64,000 nucleotides of DNA, from positions 3,534,001-3,598,000 of the forward strand of contig BLLK01000045.1 in the NCBI GenBank assembly GCA_021927905.1, read 5' to 3'. Source of the stretch: Chaetoceros tenuissimus (lineage: Eukaryota > Bacillariophyta > Thalassiosirophyceae > Chaetocerotales > Chaetocerotaceae). The translations under genes and the position numbers were made by a program. Positions 29,944 to 40,379 of this stretch are shown here, in pieces; the first letter of the stretch is position 1; the number at the start of each line of letters is the position of its first letter. The notes under the pieces were generated by a model. It ran no database searches and was not told the origin of the DNA. It saw nothing but the letters and a program-made list of their open reading frames with translations.

Positions 29944-31566
29944 GTAATGTTGCCTTGCAACAGAAAAATAACAAATAAAAATGATACAATGAAGCAGCAA
30001 TATTGTTTACCATCAAAAAGAACTGGTTATTCTTCATATTTAGGATTGAATCGGATCCACGGAGAAATTTACAGAGAACTTCAGACAAATTTCTAATGAC
30101 GTACATAAAAGTGATGATAAGTATGTACAATCTTGGATTCCATCATGCTCGCTCCGTGAGAAGCGATTGAAGATTCATTCAAATGTCACATTCTTTACGG
30201 AGGTGTTGGCTATCTTTTAAAAAATAACAGGTGTTCACTCAAGAAGCAGAATAAGAGCTACCTTCTGCTTTTTGATTCTGCATCCTAAAGTATACGACGA
30301 ATGAATTTGAAGAGATATGAAAAGGTTTTGTTATTTCATGAGTTTTGAGGGAACTTTGTTTATTAGATGATAGAAATGGCTGAAGTTAGATGGGAGAATA
30401 CGTTAGTAGTGTACATTTTCTTACGTGGCTCGAAACTATGTTATGAATTGGCCCGATAGTGTGAATTATAGATAAAGGAGTATTTTGAACCAAAAAAGGC
30501 AAATTCTCAAACTGTGAACAATATCAAAGAAAGCCCTAGATACGATTTTTCCCATGATATCATTCATCAGGGAATTCCTTGTCGATATAGTTATCAATAA
30601 TCATTTTTTTATGATTTCTGTGATTTGAAAAATTTCCAGGGCTACGGAAATTAGATCCAAAATCATTGAAACACTACAAGGAAAACATCAAATGCTTTGA
30701 AGAATTGATTTTCACTACTTTCTCATTTATTTTACGTTTTCACAATCAGTTTGTTAGGGATAACTTAGGTAGATGGCTTGAAAATTTGAATACAAGTGGT
30801 GTAATACAGTGATTACCATAACCCTGAACAAGTGCATATGTCTAATTCACACGAGCAACGGATTCTTCAAATGAGATACTGCCAAAGTTTCCTGAGCTTT
30901 CAGAGCATTCGTTATGGTGCGGCCGACAGGCCGGCCTTTACTAAATAAGTATTATTTTTATATGAATTTAGCTTATGTGCAACCGAAACTCAGTTGGCCG
31001 CCTACTTTCCCGGCCAAAAAGAGGCTCCAGTTGGCCGGCAAATTAAGCCACGGCCAACTGTACATACTATATAAGTACGTACGTAAGAATATTATCCGTA
31101 CCATCTCAATACGTACATAAAATAAATCATTTGTCAAGTCGCATGTACGTATATCTCCAGTACAAAGACTTACTATTCCGGCCGCCTCATAAAAATTGAC
31201 CATGGCCGGCCTACTTGAAACAAAGAAGAGTACTGTTAAAATAGTCAAAAAAAGGGTGTCATTATACTATTTTCATAACCCTAACCGCACCATAACGAAT
31301 GCTCTCAGGGAAGGCTGCGCCGACCTGCCAACGTTTCGCAATACAAATCCACAACAAATCATCAAAAAATATGAATTAGGGCTAGCTCGCCGTTCTGTTG
31401 ACAAAACATATTCCGATGCAAGAATTTACACTGCTGGACTTTCTATTCTAGTACTATTAGCGACGAGTACAATTTCTTACGACCCTAAGGCAACTACCAT
31501 TAATCAATTGTATGTAGAGCAAGAAAGCAGAGCGACTATTGACTCAAGAACAAAGCAAAGCAGAGG
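29944..31566. other. Long intergenic region with GGCCGG-rich patch
   Basis: 1.6 kb without a supported gene. Most is AT-rich. The patch at 30916-31215 is listed separately. A frame of 124 codons at 31196-31570 overlaps the next gene start but has no recognisable features. Confidence 0.4.
30916..31215. repeat. GGCCGG-rich patch with direct and inverted repeats
   Basis: In otherwise AT-rich DNA, cggccg, ggccggcc and ttggccg words cluster. CAGTTGGCCG occurs at 30991-31000 and 31028-31037, and its inverse at 31051-31060, so a 10-bp stem with a 13-base loop can form. GGCCGGCC occurs near both ends. This may be a small non-autonomous element or a regulatory cluster. Confidence 0.5.
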
Positions 31567-33379
31567 ATGACAACCACTACACCCCTGTCAGAGGAAGAAC
31601 ACTATCAAATTGTAGGTGTCGAAACAGATGAAGCAGCCATTGAAAAAGTTGTAAAACTTTCTACAGCGGCAGCTGCAGTTTCTATTTTATGCAATTTAGT
31701 TGTCTTATTTTTAGCATCTAGGAAAAAAGAAACTGATGAAGAATCACACCAGCCCATCTACCAACGAATCATGTCTGCTTTAGCAATCAGTGGAACACTT
31801 CTAGAGGTGAGTATGGGGTGGTAGTAATTTTTTTTCGAGTTAGCATAATTCTAACAAAATTCTCTTTTTCAAGGCCAACTATTTTGTTGCCGGAATCAGC
31901 GGAAGCGCGTTAAATGTTATGACACTCAAGTTGCCATTTCAAGGTGACGAAGTCACGATCATGAATCAAGGGAGCGAAAGCATCTCGATTGGGTGCTACA
32001 TGCAGGCTTTTGTTGATGCATATTTCTACATTGTATACATTTTTTGCTGTGTATGGCTCTGCCTTTATTTTCTTTTGAAGTTAAATTATGGAGTAGCAAG
32101 AGTTTCAAAATGTGCGGAGGTATCAGCTTATCTCATTATATTTCTTCTTGCATTTGGAGATGTCAGCTTTTCATACATGGATGGGGGAACTGTTGCTTCA
32201 AATCCTTCTTATGGAATATGTTCAATATTTCCACAGTCTGACATTGATTATTACTTTTTTCCTATGATTCTAGGAGCTGTTTTCCTCCTGGGAATATTAT
32301 CAATGCTTCTCATTATCTTCAAGACATTTCGAGATGAACAAGAAATTAATCGGATGACTTCGATTCAACAAGGTAGCCAACCATTTCAAGGAAAATTTGA
32401 AGCCACCAAAGATATTGCGATACAAGCTTTTGCTTTGGTGATATTTCTTTTCTTTGGATTTTACTTGCAAGTATTTGCTATTTACCAAACTGGATTTGTA
32501 TACGAAGTTACTGCGCTCATCTTATACTTATCGCAAGGCGTTTATAATTTGACATTATATCTTTGGTTCGAAGTGAGAAATAAGCAGAAACAATTCCCAG
32601 ATATGAGCAAGAAAGATATCCTTTTATCTATTTTCAACCATGATCTAGACTCAGAGCGTCGATTCAGTCAAGTTGTATCAACAGAGCAGACTCCTTTAAT
32701 GGTTGATAGGAAACGCTGCTTGGTTGACATGACTTTGGTCGAAAATGATATGTGTGAAGGTGTCCTAAGGGATCTAGATGAGATTGACAGAAAAGTAAAT
32801 GAAGAAGAAGAAGATGATGAAGAAATGGTCAGACAACGACAAGCAAAGCGTGAAGAAGAAGCAAGAAGACAGAAACTTCAAGCAGAAAATATGCAAATGC
32901 ATAGTGGGGCATATACCAGTGTCAAAGATATGGAAGATTTTCAAAAATTAATGTTATCATCCTTTGATGATATGAAACAAGAACTTGCCGACCGCAAGCA
33001 ACAACATTACAACTCCTCGAGAGAAAGTAATGTACCAGTCCGACTTCGATATGGAAGTATAGATCCATCTACTTTTCGAATCGATGAGACAGAGAAAGAA
33101 ATAGATAATTTATCTGCAGATGGTACACGGGATCCATTGCAGCAGCCAGGTGAAGCAGTTAAATTGCCTCAAATTCAAGAAGAAGAAAATGGCGAGGCAG
33201 ATACAAAGAAGAAAGCAAAAGAAGATTCTGTAGCCTCTTCACAAGATCTTTCTGGTCTTGAGGAAGGAGCATTTGAAGATGATGAAGATGATAATGTTGC
33301 TGCAGGTGCTGCGCCTCCTATGCATAGTGGTTACACTTTCATATCAGATCTGACGTCGATATCTACGTTGCGCTTTTGA
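31567..33379 (+). CDS. Seven-transmembrane receptor-like protein
   Basis: Exon 1 is 31567-31806 and exon 2 is 31874-33379 (GT-AG, phase 0), giving 581 residues. About seven hydrophobic segments lie between residues 30 and 330: for example AAAAVSILCNLVVLFLA, DAYFYIVYIFCCVWLCLYFLL, AYLIIFLLAFG and MILGAVFLLGILSMLLIIF. A Cys before the third helix (ISIGCYMQAF) resembles the extracellular Cys of cAMP-receptor-like GPCRs. The ~250-residue tail is hydrophilic, acidic and partly coiled coil (RQAKREEEARRQKLQ). A signalling receptor is the best guess; family membership is not proven. Confidence 0.65.
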
Positions 33380-33665
33380 AGAACATGTATGAATTGAAAC
33401 ATAATGGTTGATTATACTGCATATTTTTATTTAAAATAATTCATAGTAAGAAGAAACGAACCTTCAGACTTTTTATATATAAAATTTTGTGGAATTGATA
33501 TTTCAAAAATCTCAACATTTGCGTACGTACCTGGTCGTCATACTTATGCTCTGACGTAAGTATGTGTTTTCACTATGACGTACGTAGCTTTCGTATCACG
33601 TGAAAAAAAACGAGAAACGAGAACAAAAAGAATCTGACAGTGTTATTGCGGCGAGTACTGCTATA
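33380..33665. other. Intergenic region with tacgtac elements
   Basis: Two gtacgta-type palindromes occur near 33523-33530 and 33579-33586, just upstream of the GUCD1-like gene, and could be promoter elements. No coding frame. Confidence 0.4.
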
Positions 33666-34826
33666 ATGCAGCAACATAAAACATTAAGCGAAATGCACAC
33701 TGACGACCATACAACCAATCATGATATGCCTTCATCTGCATCAAGAAAACGAAGAAGAAAAGGACCAGTTCCAACTCTAGTTACAAAAGAAGACCAACAA
33801 GAAACACTTTCGTCATGGTGGGCTGCTGTAAGGGCAGTGATGTCATTTAGTGATAGCTTCCGCTCTTTATTCTTCAAAACTTTTGCAGGGACTAGAGAAA
33901 CGACACTGTCAAATGAGGAAATTGAGAAAATTCAGAGGCAAGAATTTGATGAAAAGAAAGCAACGTTTCTTCAAGACGACCGAGAGAATATTATATCTCA
34001 AGAAAATGAAATTTCAGAGATAAATCATGTCAAACAATTGGAAACTTGGGATTGTGGAATTGCTTGTGTTCAAATGATATTGCGATGGCTCAGTCATGAT
34101 ACAATAAACAAGCCTTGCGACGAAAGTAGAAATGTTCCGTTATCTCATATAGAAATTCAACAACGACATCAGTTTCTTAAAGAAATAGGAACAGATTCCA
34201 TTTGGTCCATTGATTTAGTTATGCTATTGCATAAAATCCTTCAACGTGAGCTAGACCTATATAAAGATGCAAATCATTATATGCAACTATCAAATGCATC
34301 CATATTATTCTCGTCCAAGAAACTTGGAGTAGATGGAGATTATAAGCGATTCCAATACTACCAACAGACATTTCGAAAAGATAGGACGAGGGTAAAGGCA
34401 CTCTTTCAATCAGCAAAGGATAGATATATATCCATGTGTGAAATGAATAAGTTAAGTTTACACAAAGTTGCGGAGTTAGTCAAGAGAAACGATACTATTG
34501 CAATGATATTAATTGATAATAATGTGTTGAGAAGGGAAGAAGAAGAGAAGGAATTGGATTGTTATACTGGAGAATATGTTCATTCGCCGTCTCTCCTTTC
34601 CTTTTCAGGACATTACATAATAATTTGCGGTATTAGTACAGATTCCGAGAAAATTGCAATTGCGAAAAGATCTAAAGATGCTGGAGTTTGTCCAGAGGAG
34701 TTTTGTTTCGTAGTAAGAAATCCTGGAGATACTTCATTAGACTATATTTCTCTCTCACTATTGGAAACGGCATGGAGATCGTCTGGTACTGATGATGATA
34801 TTATCTTTATTCGGAAATATGTGTAG
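33666..34826 (+). CDS. GUCD1-family (guanylyl cyclase domain containing) protein
   Basis: 386 codons from the ATG at 33666; the frame is open further upstream but holds no earlier ATG. A basic disordered N-terminus (SRKRRRKG) precedes the conserved core: KQLETWDCGIACVQMIL at about 122-138, DLVMLLHKIL at about 188, GHYIIICGIS at about 318 and FCFVVRNPG. These match the PF09778 (Guanylate_cyc_2) family and its vertebrate member GUCD1, which has a papain/C39-like fold. The WDCG Cys and the later GH His fit a Cys-His pair. Despite the name, cyclase activity is doubtful in this family. The cellular role is not known. Confidence 0.8.
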   Translation: MQQHKTLSEMHTDDHTTNHDMPSSASRKRRRKGPVPTLVTKEDQQETLSSWWAAVRAVMSFSDSFRSLFFKTFAGTRETTLSNEEIEKIQRQEFDEKKATFLQDDRENIISQENEISEINHVKQLETWDCGIACVQMILRWLSHDTINKPCDESRNVPLSHIEIQQRHQFLKEIGTDSIWSIDLVMLLHKILQRELDLYKDANHYMQLSNASILFSSKKLGVDGDYKRFQYYQQTFRKDRTRVKALFQSAKDRYISMCEMNKLSLHKVAELVKRNDTIAMILIDNNVLRREEEEKELDCYTGEYVHSPSLLSFSGHYIIICGISTDSEKIAIAKRSKDAGVCPEEFCFVVRNPGDTSLDYISLSLLETAWRSSGTDDDIIFIRKYV

Positions 34827-35068
34827 TGGAATGCTATTTCTATAAATCTTTTTCATTTGAATAGCTTTTTCTAGAGATATATCATTATAAATTGTTGTGT
34901 AATTTCATAGCAACTGCTGTTGATTTTGTTTAGGTACTAGTGAGTTGTTTCTATTTGCATATGTTAAGATTGAAATGCTTAGTTACAAACAACCTTCTCT
35001 GAGCCACTTATTTGTCTTGAGGAACAAGCAACGCTTCCTCTTCTGAGAGAAGCATTCCGAATTGGTTT
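34827..35068. other. Intergenic region before the gypsy element
   Basis: 3' flank of the GUCD1-like gene and left flank of the retrotransposon. The target sequence GGTTT is at 35064-35068. If the element is removed, a short frame continues across the site, but it has no recognisable identity. Confidence 0.4.
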
Positions 35069-35289
35069 TGCCGTAGATACTCTGATATGGATATTTATAA
35101 TCGGCTAAATGACCTGATCGTGTCACGATCTAGGCTATATTCTTATGATACAATAGCCCCTTCGGCGATAGAGTCTTGTTGAAGCAAAAGATACGGAGAA
35201 GCGTTGTGCTCTCTGTCGAGAAGCCAACGACCTCTTTTTAAGTAACTAATCTAATCACAATTAACTTACCCACTTAGATATCTTAGGCA
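35069..35289 (+). repeat. 5' LTR of the gypsy element
   Basis: 221 bp, starting tgccgtagatac and ending atatcttaggca. It matches the 3' LTR with no difference that I could see. It should carry the element's promoter. Confidence 0.95.
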
Positions 35290-35314
35290 GTGTTATATAA
35301 CAGCCGGTGGATAG

Positions 35315-35350
35315 ATTCCAACTACAACTACAACTACAACTACAACTACA
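35315..35350 (+). repeat. ACTACA microsatellite directly before gag
   Basis: Five or more copies of the 6-base unit ACTACA end exactly at the gag ATG (caactacaatg). The leader is therefore an unstructured CA-rich tract, as favoured by scanning ribosomes. Confidence 0.85.
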
Positions 35351-36655
35351 ATGAAGTTAGCGAAGGCCGCAACAGCACTCAAGAAGCATACTGGCGAAAA
35401 GGAAGCTGGTATCAACGTGCAGATGAGATTCGTTCCTCTCAAGCCGAAAGGCGAGGAAAAGGAACCAGAAACCGACTCGATTAGCGTTGCTATCGACGAG
35501 AACCATCGAGCAGATGGAGCAAACGAACTCAAGGTTACAATCACTTTGTTGAATAACCTCCATGGACAAGGAGTCCAATTCTTAGACAACTTGATCACTT
35601 TAAGACAAGGGATCTTCGAACCCAAGGGTTGGGTCGATTACAAGTCGATGCGTCAAAGATTTGAACACATCGCCAAGACCCTGAAAGGGCTTGCAAGTCA
35701 AGCTTTAGTCAAAGCTATGAGGGACGCGAGAATTGAATTTCTTGAGCATTGTGGAGTGGACGCAAGCCTCCCAAATGTATATGTCACAAAGACAAACGAA
35801 ACAGCCTTTGAGAATTGGCTTAAACTTTCCAATACTCTCATTGATGGGAGATGGCTACCAAACGGTCAGGGACTGAACAATGATGCCAAGGAAAAGGCAA
35901 GAATTCTAGCATTTCTCGAGTATGAGAGAGCTATCATGTGGAATCTTGGAAAGATTCTATGGAAAGATCATGGCGAAGCCTATGAGAATCACTTTTACTA
36001 CTTTATGTTTCAGATCGTGAAACCATACAGCATGACTGTCGAGGAGTACGAGTACACCATGAAAACATACGCAAACAAGCTGAAGATTATGCAGCCGCCA
36101 AGTATGAAGAAGTGTGAGTCCTATGCAGGTGCAAACTGGACTATCCAAGAGAAACAACTTGACGAACCAAGTATCCGTAGAGCGATCTTCAACGGACTAC
36201 CAAAACCCTACAAAAAGCATTTGCGTAGTGGATATGAACAAGACTGGCGTCAGATGGACGATGCAACTTTTGTCAGTGCAATGGCAGACTTTGAAGCTGA
36301 GGATAGAACATCCCAGGAAGAAAAGAAAGCAGAGGCTGAGAGAAACAAACAAAATCAAAAGAAAAGAAGTAACTCCAACCAAGGTCAGGGTGGAAGCAAG
36401 CGTGGAAGACGTAACGACAACAATGATAAAAAGTTTTGCAAGTACTGCAAGAAAGCGAAGAGCAAGTTCTTCGACAATCATAACAGCGAAGATTGTACCA
36501 TGAAAGAAAAATGGGAAAAACAAGGCAAGTTGGGGAACCAGAAGGAACTCCACACTATTGAGTCCTTAGCATCAACTCAAGAGAAACAAACTGCCCTTCT
36601 TGCGAAGCTTATCAAGAAGTTGGACAGTGACGATGACGAGGAGGCTGATCATTGA
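35351..36655 (+). CDS. gag: Gypsy Gag polyprotein
   Basis: 434 codons. Capsid-like helical region at about 60-310, then a charged stretch rich in E, K, Q and N, and a zinc-binding motif at about 360-385 (CKYC, then H and C) that would bind RNA. It ends with TGA at 36653-36655. The frame stays open after this stop for 42 codons up to the first Met of pol, which is in the same frame. Gag forms the virus-like particle. Readthrough of TGA could make a Gag-Pol fusion. Confidence 0.85.
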   Translation: MKLAKAATALKKHTGEKEAGINVQMRFVPLKPKGEEKEPETDSISVAIDENHRADGANELKVTITLLNNLHGQGVQFLDNLITLRQGIFEPKGWVDYKSMRQRFEHIAKTLKGLASQALVKAMRDARIEFLEHCGVDASLPNVYVTKTNETAFENWLKLSNTLIDGRWLPNGQGLNNDAKEKARILAFLEYERAIMWNLGKILWKDHGEAYENHFYYFMFQIVKPYSMTVEEYEYTMKTYANKLKIMQPPSMKKCESYAGANWTIQEKQLDEPSIRRAIFNGLPKPYKKHLRSGYEQDWRQMDDATFVSAMADFEAEDRTSQEEKKAEAERNKQNQKKRSNSNQGQGGSKRGRRNDNNDKKFCKYCKKAKSKFFDNHNSEDCTMKEKWEKQGKLGNQKELHTIESLASTQEKQTALLAKLIKKLDSDDDEEADH

Positions 36656-36781
36656 TTACACCAAGTCGAATCGACATCAATTCCGGACCATGTCCGTCCA
36701 GCCAGAAAGGTCGGTAAAATTAGAAAAATAAAAGTAAATAAAAGTTTAAAGAAATTTTCCTTTTCTAATAAGTTTGATAGA
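36656..36781 (+). other. In-frame open spacer between gag and pol with small hairpin
   Basis: Forty-two sense codons join the gag stop to the pol ATG in one frame. A perfect 5-bp stem with a 3-base loop (CGGAC-CAT-GTCCG) lies at 36683-36695, about 28 bases after the stop. This supports stop-codon readthrough more than frameshifting. Confidence 0.6.
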
Positions 36782-39700
36782 ATGATTTCTAGACGAATTA
36801 ACAAAAACAAACTAACAAAATACAATCCCTTGGAAGGTCCAAGCGATGCTACAGCAGTCTCGTTAGCGACTGTCTATAATCCAAGAGATAAACACGAAGA
36901 GTTGAAATCAAATATGTTGATTCTATTTGATGAAGGCGCTTCTGGATCGATGATCAAAGAAGAGATTGTACAAGATTGCCTGGAAGATTTCGGGATCGAA
37001 CAAAATGTTGAATACATGACTGGAGCAGGATCTCTAGCATGTAATAAAAGAATATCACTTCAAGTAACCTTCGATGAATTCGGTGGTGCAACAAGAATTC
37101 ATCATGAATTTGATGTCGATCCTAACCCAGAAGGGATAGGATACGATATGATCATTGGCAGAGACCTGCTAAATAAACTCAAAATCGACTTAAGACATAG
37201 CGATAAAACAATCAAATGGAACGATGTATTAGTTCCTATGAAAAGCTTCAGTGACATCTGGGAAGCCAAACATCCAACCAGACAAGAAATGCGAGCTACA
37301 TTTCTCAGATCAGTAGAGCCGAAGGCTACACAAGAAGAAACAGAACGTGTTACAAAGATTTTGGACGCAAATTATGAAAAAGCAAACCTAGAAGAAGTTG
37401 TAGCGAGTGCTACATCTTTAAACAGAGAACAGAAGCGGAAGCTTCTCAAAACTTTAAAGAAATTTGAGTCATTGTTCGATGGAACACTTGGACGTTGGAA
37501 AACGGATCCAGTAAAAATACAATTAAAAGAAGGAGCAAAAGCGGTTAATTCCAGATGGTACCCAGTTCCAAAAATCAATAAAGAAACCTTTAAGAAAGAG
37601 CTAGAACGGCTCGTAAAAATAGGGGTACTAGAAGTAGTACATGAATCAGAATGGGGGACTCCCGTATTTATTATTCCAAAGAAGGAAGGAACTGTTAGAT
37701 TTGTAACAGATTTCCGAAAGGTTAATGGACTCGTAGTTCGAAAGCCTTTTCCAATCCCAAGAATTGCGGATACTTTACAACAATTAGAGGGATTCACTTT
37801 TGCGACAGCATTGGATCTCAATATGGGATACTATACAATCCCACTTGCAGAATGTAGTAAAGATGTTACTACCATTGTTACTGAATTTGGTAAATTCAGA
37901 TATACTTGTCTACCTATGGGAATGGTTGTCTCAGGTGACGTATTTCAGTCAAAGATTTATGACTTAATTGGCGACATTGAAGGTGTACGCACTTACATTG
38001 ATGACATTCTTTGCATCGGAACAGGCACTTTCGATGAACACTTATCACAACTGGAAGAGATCTTTCAGCGATTTGAAAATGCAGGACTGAAAGTCAATGC
38101 TTCAAAATGCAGCTTTGGATTACAGGAGATTCCTTATCTAGGTTACATCATTTCAAAAGAGGGACTGAGACCAGATCCAAAGAAAGTACAGGGGATCGTT
38201 GATCTTCATAAACCTCAAACAGCGAAAGAGATGAAATCTCTTATCGGTATGATACAATTTTACAGAGATATGTGGAGACGACGCTCTCATATCCTATCAC
38301 CACTCATCGATGCTGCAGCTGGTAAGAAAGGTAAAATGAAAATTACTTGGACAGAAGAAATGGATGATGCATTCATCCAACTTAAACAAATGGTAACTGA
38401 AGAAGTCTTCTTAACCTACCCCGACTGGAGTAAACCATTCGATATACATACAGACGCATCTGATAAACAGCTCGGTGCTGTAATAAGCCAAAATGGAAAG
38501 CCTATTGCATTCTTTAGTCGACGACTATCGAAATCGCAAAGAAATTATACCACAACTGAGAAAGAACTTCTCTCTATTGTTGAATGTTTGAAACAATTTC
38601 GAAATATTCTGTTTGGATATGAGATCAATGTCTACTCAGATCACAAGAATTTAGTTTATGAAGCAACCTTGAGTGAATCTCAACGAGTTATGCGCTGGAG
38701 ACTCCTACTCGAAGAGTTTGGACCTAATATTATACATATTGCCGGTGTTGACAACATCGTAGCTGATACACTTAGTCGCTTGAGAAGCAACAATGTTGAG
38801 GAGGACGAGATTGAGTCCACCGACACTAAAATACAAGAATTATTTGCAAACAGACGAGTACGAAGTATTCAAGCTGACTTCCCATTGGAGAAGAAGTTAC
38901 TCCGTGAAGAACAACAAAAGGAATTGAAGAAAAGAAATTCCAAAATAAAGAAACTTTTAGATGAAAAGGATTCTGAATACAAATTCAAAGAACTCGATGG
39001 ATTCGAGCTCATAATGTACAAGGACAAAGTATATGTTCCAGAAACCTTAAGAGAGAGCACTCTCCATTGGTATCATCATTACTTAAATCACCCTGGAGGA
39101 GATCGTCTAGGTAATACGATAAAAGAAACATGCTATTGGAAAGGACTTTCCAATCAAGCTAAAGATTTCGTAAAGACTTGTGAAGTCTGTCAACAATATA
39201 AAAAGAAGCGCAGATATGGAATTATACCTGCGAAAACAATAAAGGATTTAGTACCATGGAGGACGGTACATGTCGACCTGATCGGTCCATATTCAGTAAC
39301 AGCTAAGCAGATACAGCCTGGCGGTGAAATCAAAGAAGTAGAGCTGAAGCTCACGTGTATGACGATGTTAGATCCCGCAACCGGATGGTTCGAGATCGCA
39401 CAAGTACCATATTATAGTATTGACGAAGTCAAAGAAGATAAAGATGATTTTATTGACAAAACATCAGCTAGAATTAGCTTGATATTCGAACAAACATGGC
39501 TGAGTAGATATCCTCGACCAGAAGAAGTCGTTTGTGACAACGGCTCTGAATTTAAATTACATTTCATGACTTTGCTCAAAGATTTTGACATAAAGCCAAG
39601 ACCTACCAAAGCGGAGAACCCGCAAGGTAACTCACCTGTTGAAAGAGTTCATCAAGTAGTACAAAATATGATAAAGACAAAACAGCTAGATAGCTATGAA

Positions 39701-40102
39701 TTTGATTACATAGATCCTTGGGGACCTATCTTAAGTTCAGTTGGTTGGGCAGTACGAGCTTCGTACCACTCAACATTGCAAGCGACGCCTGCACAACTTG
39801 TATTCGGAAGGGATATGATGTTTAATTTATCCAAGGCAATCGACTGGAAAGCGATTACCGAAAGAAAACGCAAGCAGATTGCTCGCGATAATGAAAGAGA
39901 GAATGCTGCACGCATCTCCCATCAATATAAAGTCGGAGACAGAGTCCTTAAAACGACTAATCGTATCCTTAGAAAGTTTTCTAAGAAGAAGAGTGATCCA
40001 TACCAGATCATCGCAATTCATACCAACGGTACAGTGACAATCCAGAAAGGTGTTACTCAAGACAGATTATCAATCAGACGTATTGAACCATTTAATAAAT
40101 AG
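36782..40102 (+). CDS. pol: Gypsy Pol polyprotein (protease, RT, RNase H, integrase)
   Basis: 1106 codons. The aspartic protease motif at about 47-54 reads LFDEGASG, with Glu where Ser or Thr is usual. The reverse transcriptase has ALDLNMGYYTIPL and YIDDIL (about 404-409). RNase H starts IHTDASDKQLG at about 556. The integrase has a zinc-binding HHCC module (HHYLNHPGG, then CEVCQQY at about 800) and a DDE core: HVDLIGPY, VVCDNGSEF and NSPVERVHQ. All core catalytic residues other than the odd protease triplet are present, so the element looks competent. Translation probably depends on Gag readthrough. Confidence 0.9.
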   Translation: MISRRINKNKLTKYNPLEGPSDATAVSLATVYNPRDKHEELKSNMLILFDEGASGSMIKEEIVQDCLEDFGIEQNVEYMTGAGSLACNKRISLQVTFDEFGGATRIHHEFDVDPNPEGIGYDMIIGRDLLNKLKIDLRHSDKTIKWNDVLVPMKSFSDIWEAKHPTRQEMRATFLRSVEPKATQEETERVTKILDANYEKANLEEVVASATSLNREQKRKLLKTLKKFESLFDGTLGRWKTDPVKIQLKEGAKAVNSRWYPVPKINKETFKKELERLVKIGVLEVVHESEWGTPVFIIPKKEGTVRFVTDFRKVNGLVVRKPFPIPRIADTLQQLEGFTFATALDLNMGYYTIPLAECSKDVTTIVTEFGKFRYTCLPMGMVVSGDVFQSKIYDLIGDIEGVRTYIDDILCIGTGTFDEHLSQLEEIFQRFENAGLKVNASKCSFGLQEIPYLGYIISKEGLRPDPKKVQGIVDLHKPQTAKEMKSLIGMIQFYRDMWRRRSHILSPLIDAAAGKKGKMKITWTEEMDDAFIQLKQMVTEEVFLTYPDWSKPFDIHTDASDKQLGAVISQNGKPIAFFSRRLSKSQRNYTTTEKELLSIVECLKQFRNILFGYEINVYSDHKNLVYEATLSESQRVMRWRLLLEEFGPNIIHIAGVDNIVADTLSRLRSNNVEEDEIESTDTKIQELFANRRVRSIQADFPLEKKLLREEQQKELKKRNSKIKKLLDEKDSEYKFKELDGFELIMYKDKVYVPETLRESTLHWYHHYLNHPGGDRLGNTIKETCYWKGLSNQAKDFVKTCEVCQQYKKKRRYGIIPAKTIKDLVPWRTVHVDLIGPYSVTAKQIQPGGEIKEVELKLTCMTMLDPATGWFEIAQVPYYSIDEVKEDKDDFIDKTSARISLIFEQTWLSRYPRPEEVVCDNGSEFKLHFMTLLKDFDIKPRPTKAENPQGNSPVERVHQVVQNMIKTKQLDSYEFDYIDPWGPILSSVGWAVRASYHSTLQATPAQLVFGRDMMFNLSKAIDWKAITERKRKQIARDNERENAARISHQYKVGDRVLKTTNRILRKFSKKKSDPYQIIAIHTNGTVTIQKGVTQDRLSIRRIEPFNK

Positions 40103-40153
40103 ACAATTCATTTTTCTTTTATTCTAGGTCACTGCACAGATTGTGGAGGACCC

Positions 40154-40374
40154 TGCCGTAGATACTCTGATATGGATATTTATAATCGGCTAAATGACCT
40201 GATCGTGTCACGATCTAGGCTATATTCTTATGATACAATAGCCCCTTCGGCGATAGAGTCTTGTTGAAGCAAAAGATACGGAGAAGCGTTGTGCTCTCTG
40301 TCGAGAAGCCAACGACCTCTTTTTAAGTAACTAATCTAATCACAATTAACTTACCCACTTAGATATCTTAGGCA
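40154..40374 (+). repeat. 3' LTR of the gypsy element
   Basis: 221 bp, same as the 5' LTR; followed by the second copy of the GGTTT target duplication. Confidence 0.95.
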
Positions 40375-40379
40375 GGTTT

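Larger units (their letters stand above)
35069..40374 (+). mobile_element. Complete Ty3/gypsy LTR retrotransposon
   Basis: Bounded by 221-bp LTRs (35069-35289 and 40154-40374) that look identical base for base and begin TG and end CA. Direct repeats GGTTT flank it at 35064-35068 and 40375-40379, a 5-bp target duplication. Inside are gag (35351-36655) and pol (36782-40102) in the order protease, reverse transcriptase, RNase H, integrase, which defines Ty3/gypsy. A purine run before the 3' LTR (tgtggagga) may be the polypurine tract. Identical LTRs mean very recent insertion. Confidence 0.95.

Noticed and set aside
31196-31570. 124-codon plus-strand frame before the 7TM gene
   Set aside because: Overlaps the start of the next gene by a few bases, spans the GGCCGG patch, and has no domain, signal or splice support.
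35293-35625. Minus-strand frame over the gypsy leader
   Set aside because: Antisense of gag and the ACTACA repeat.
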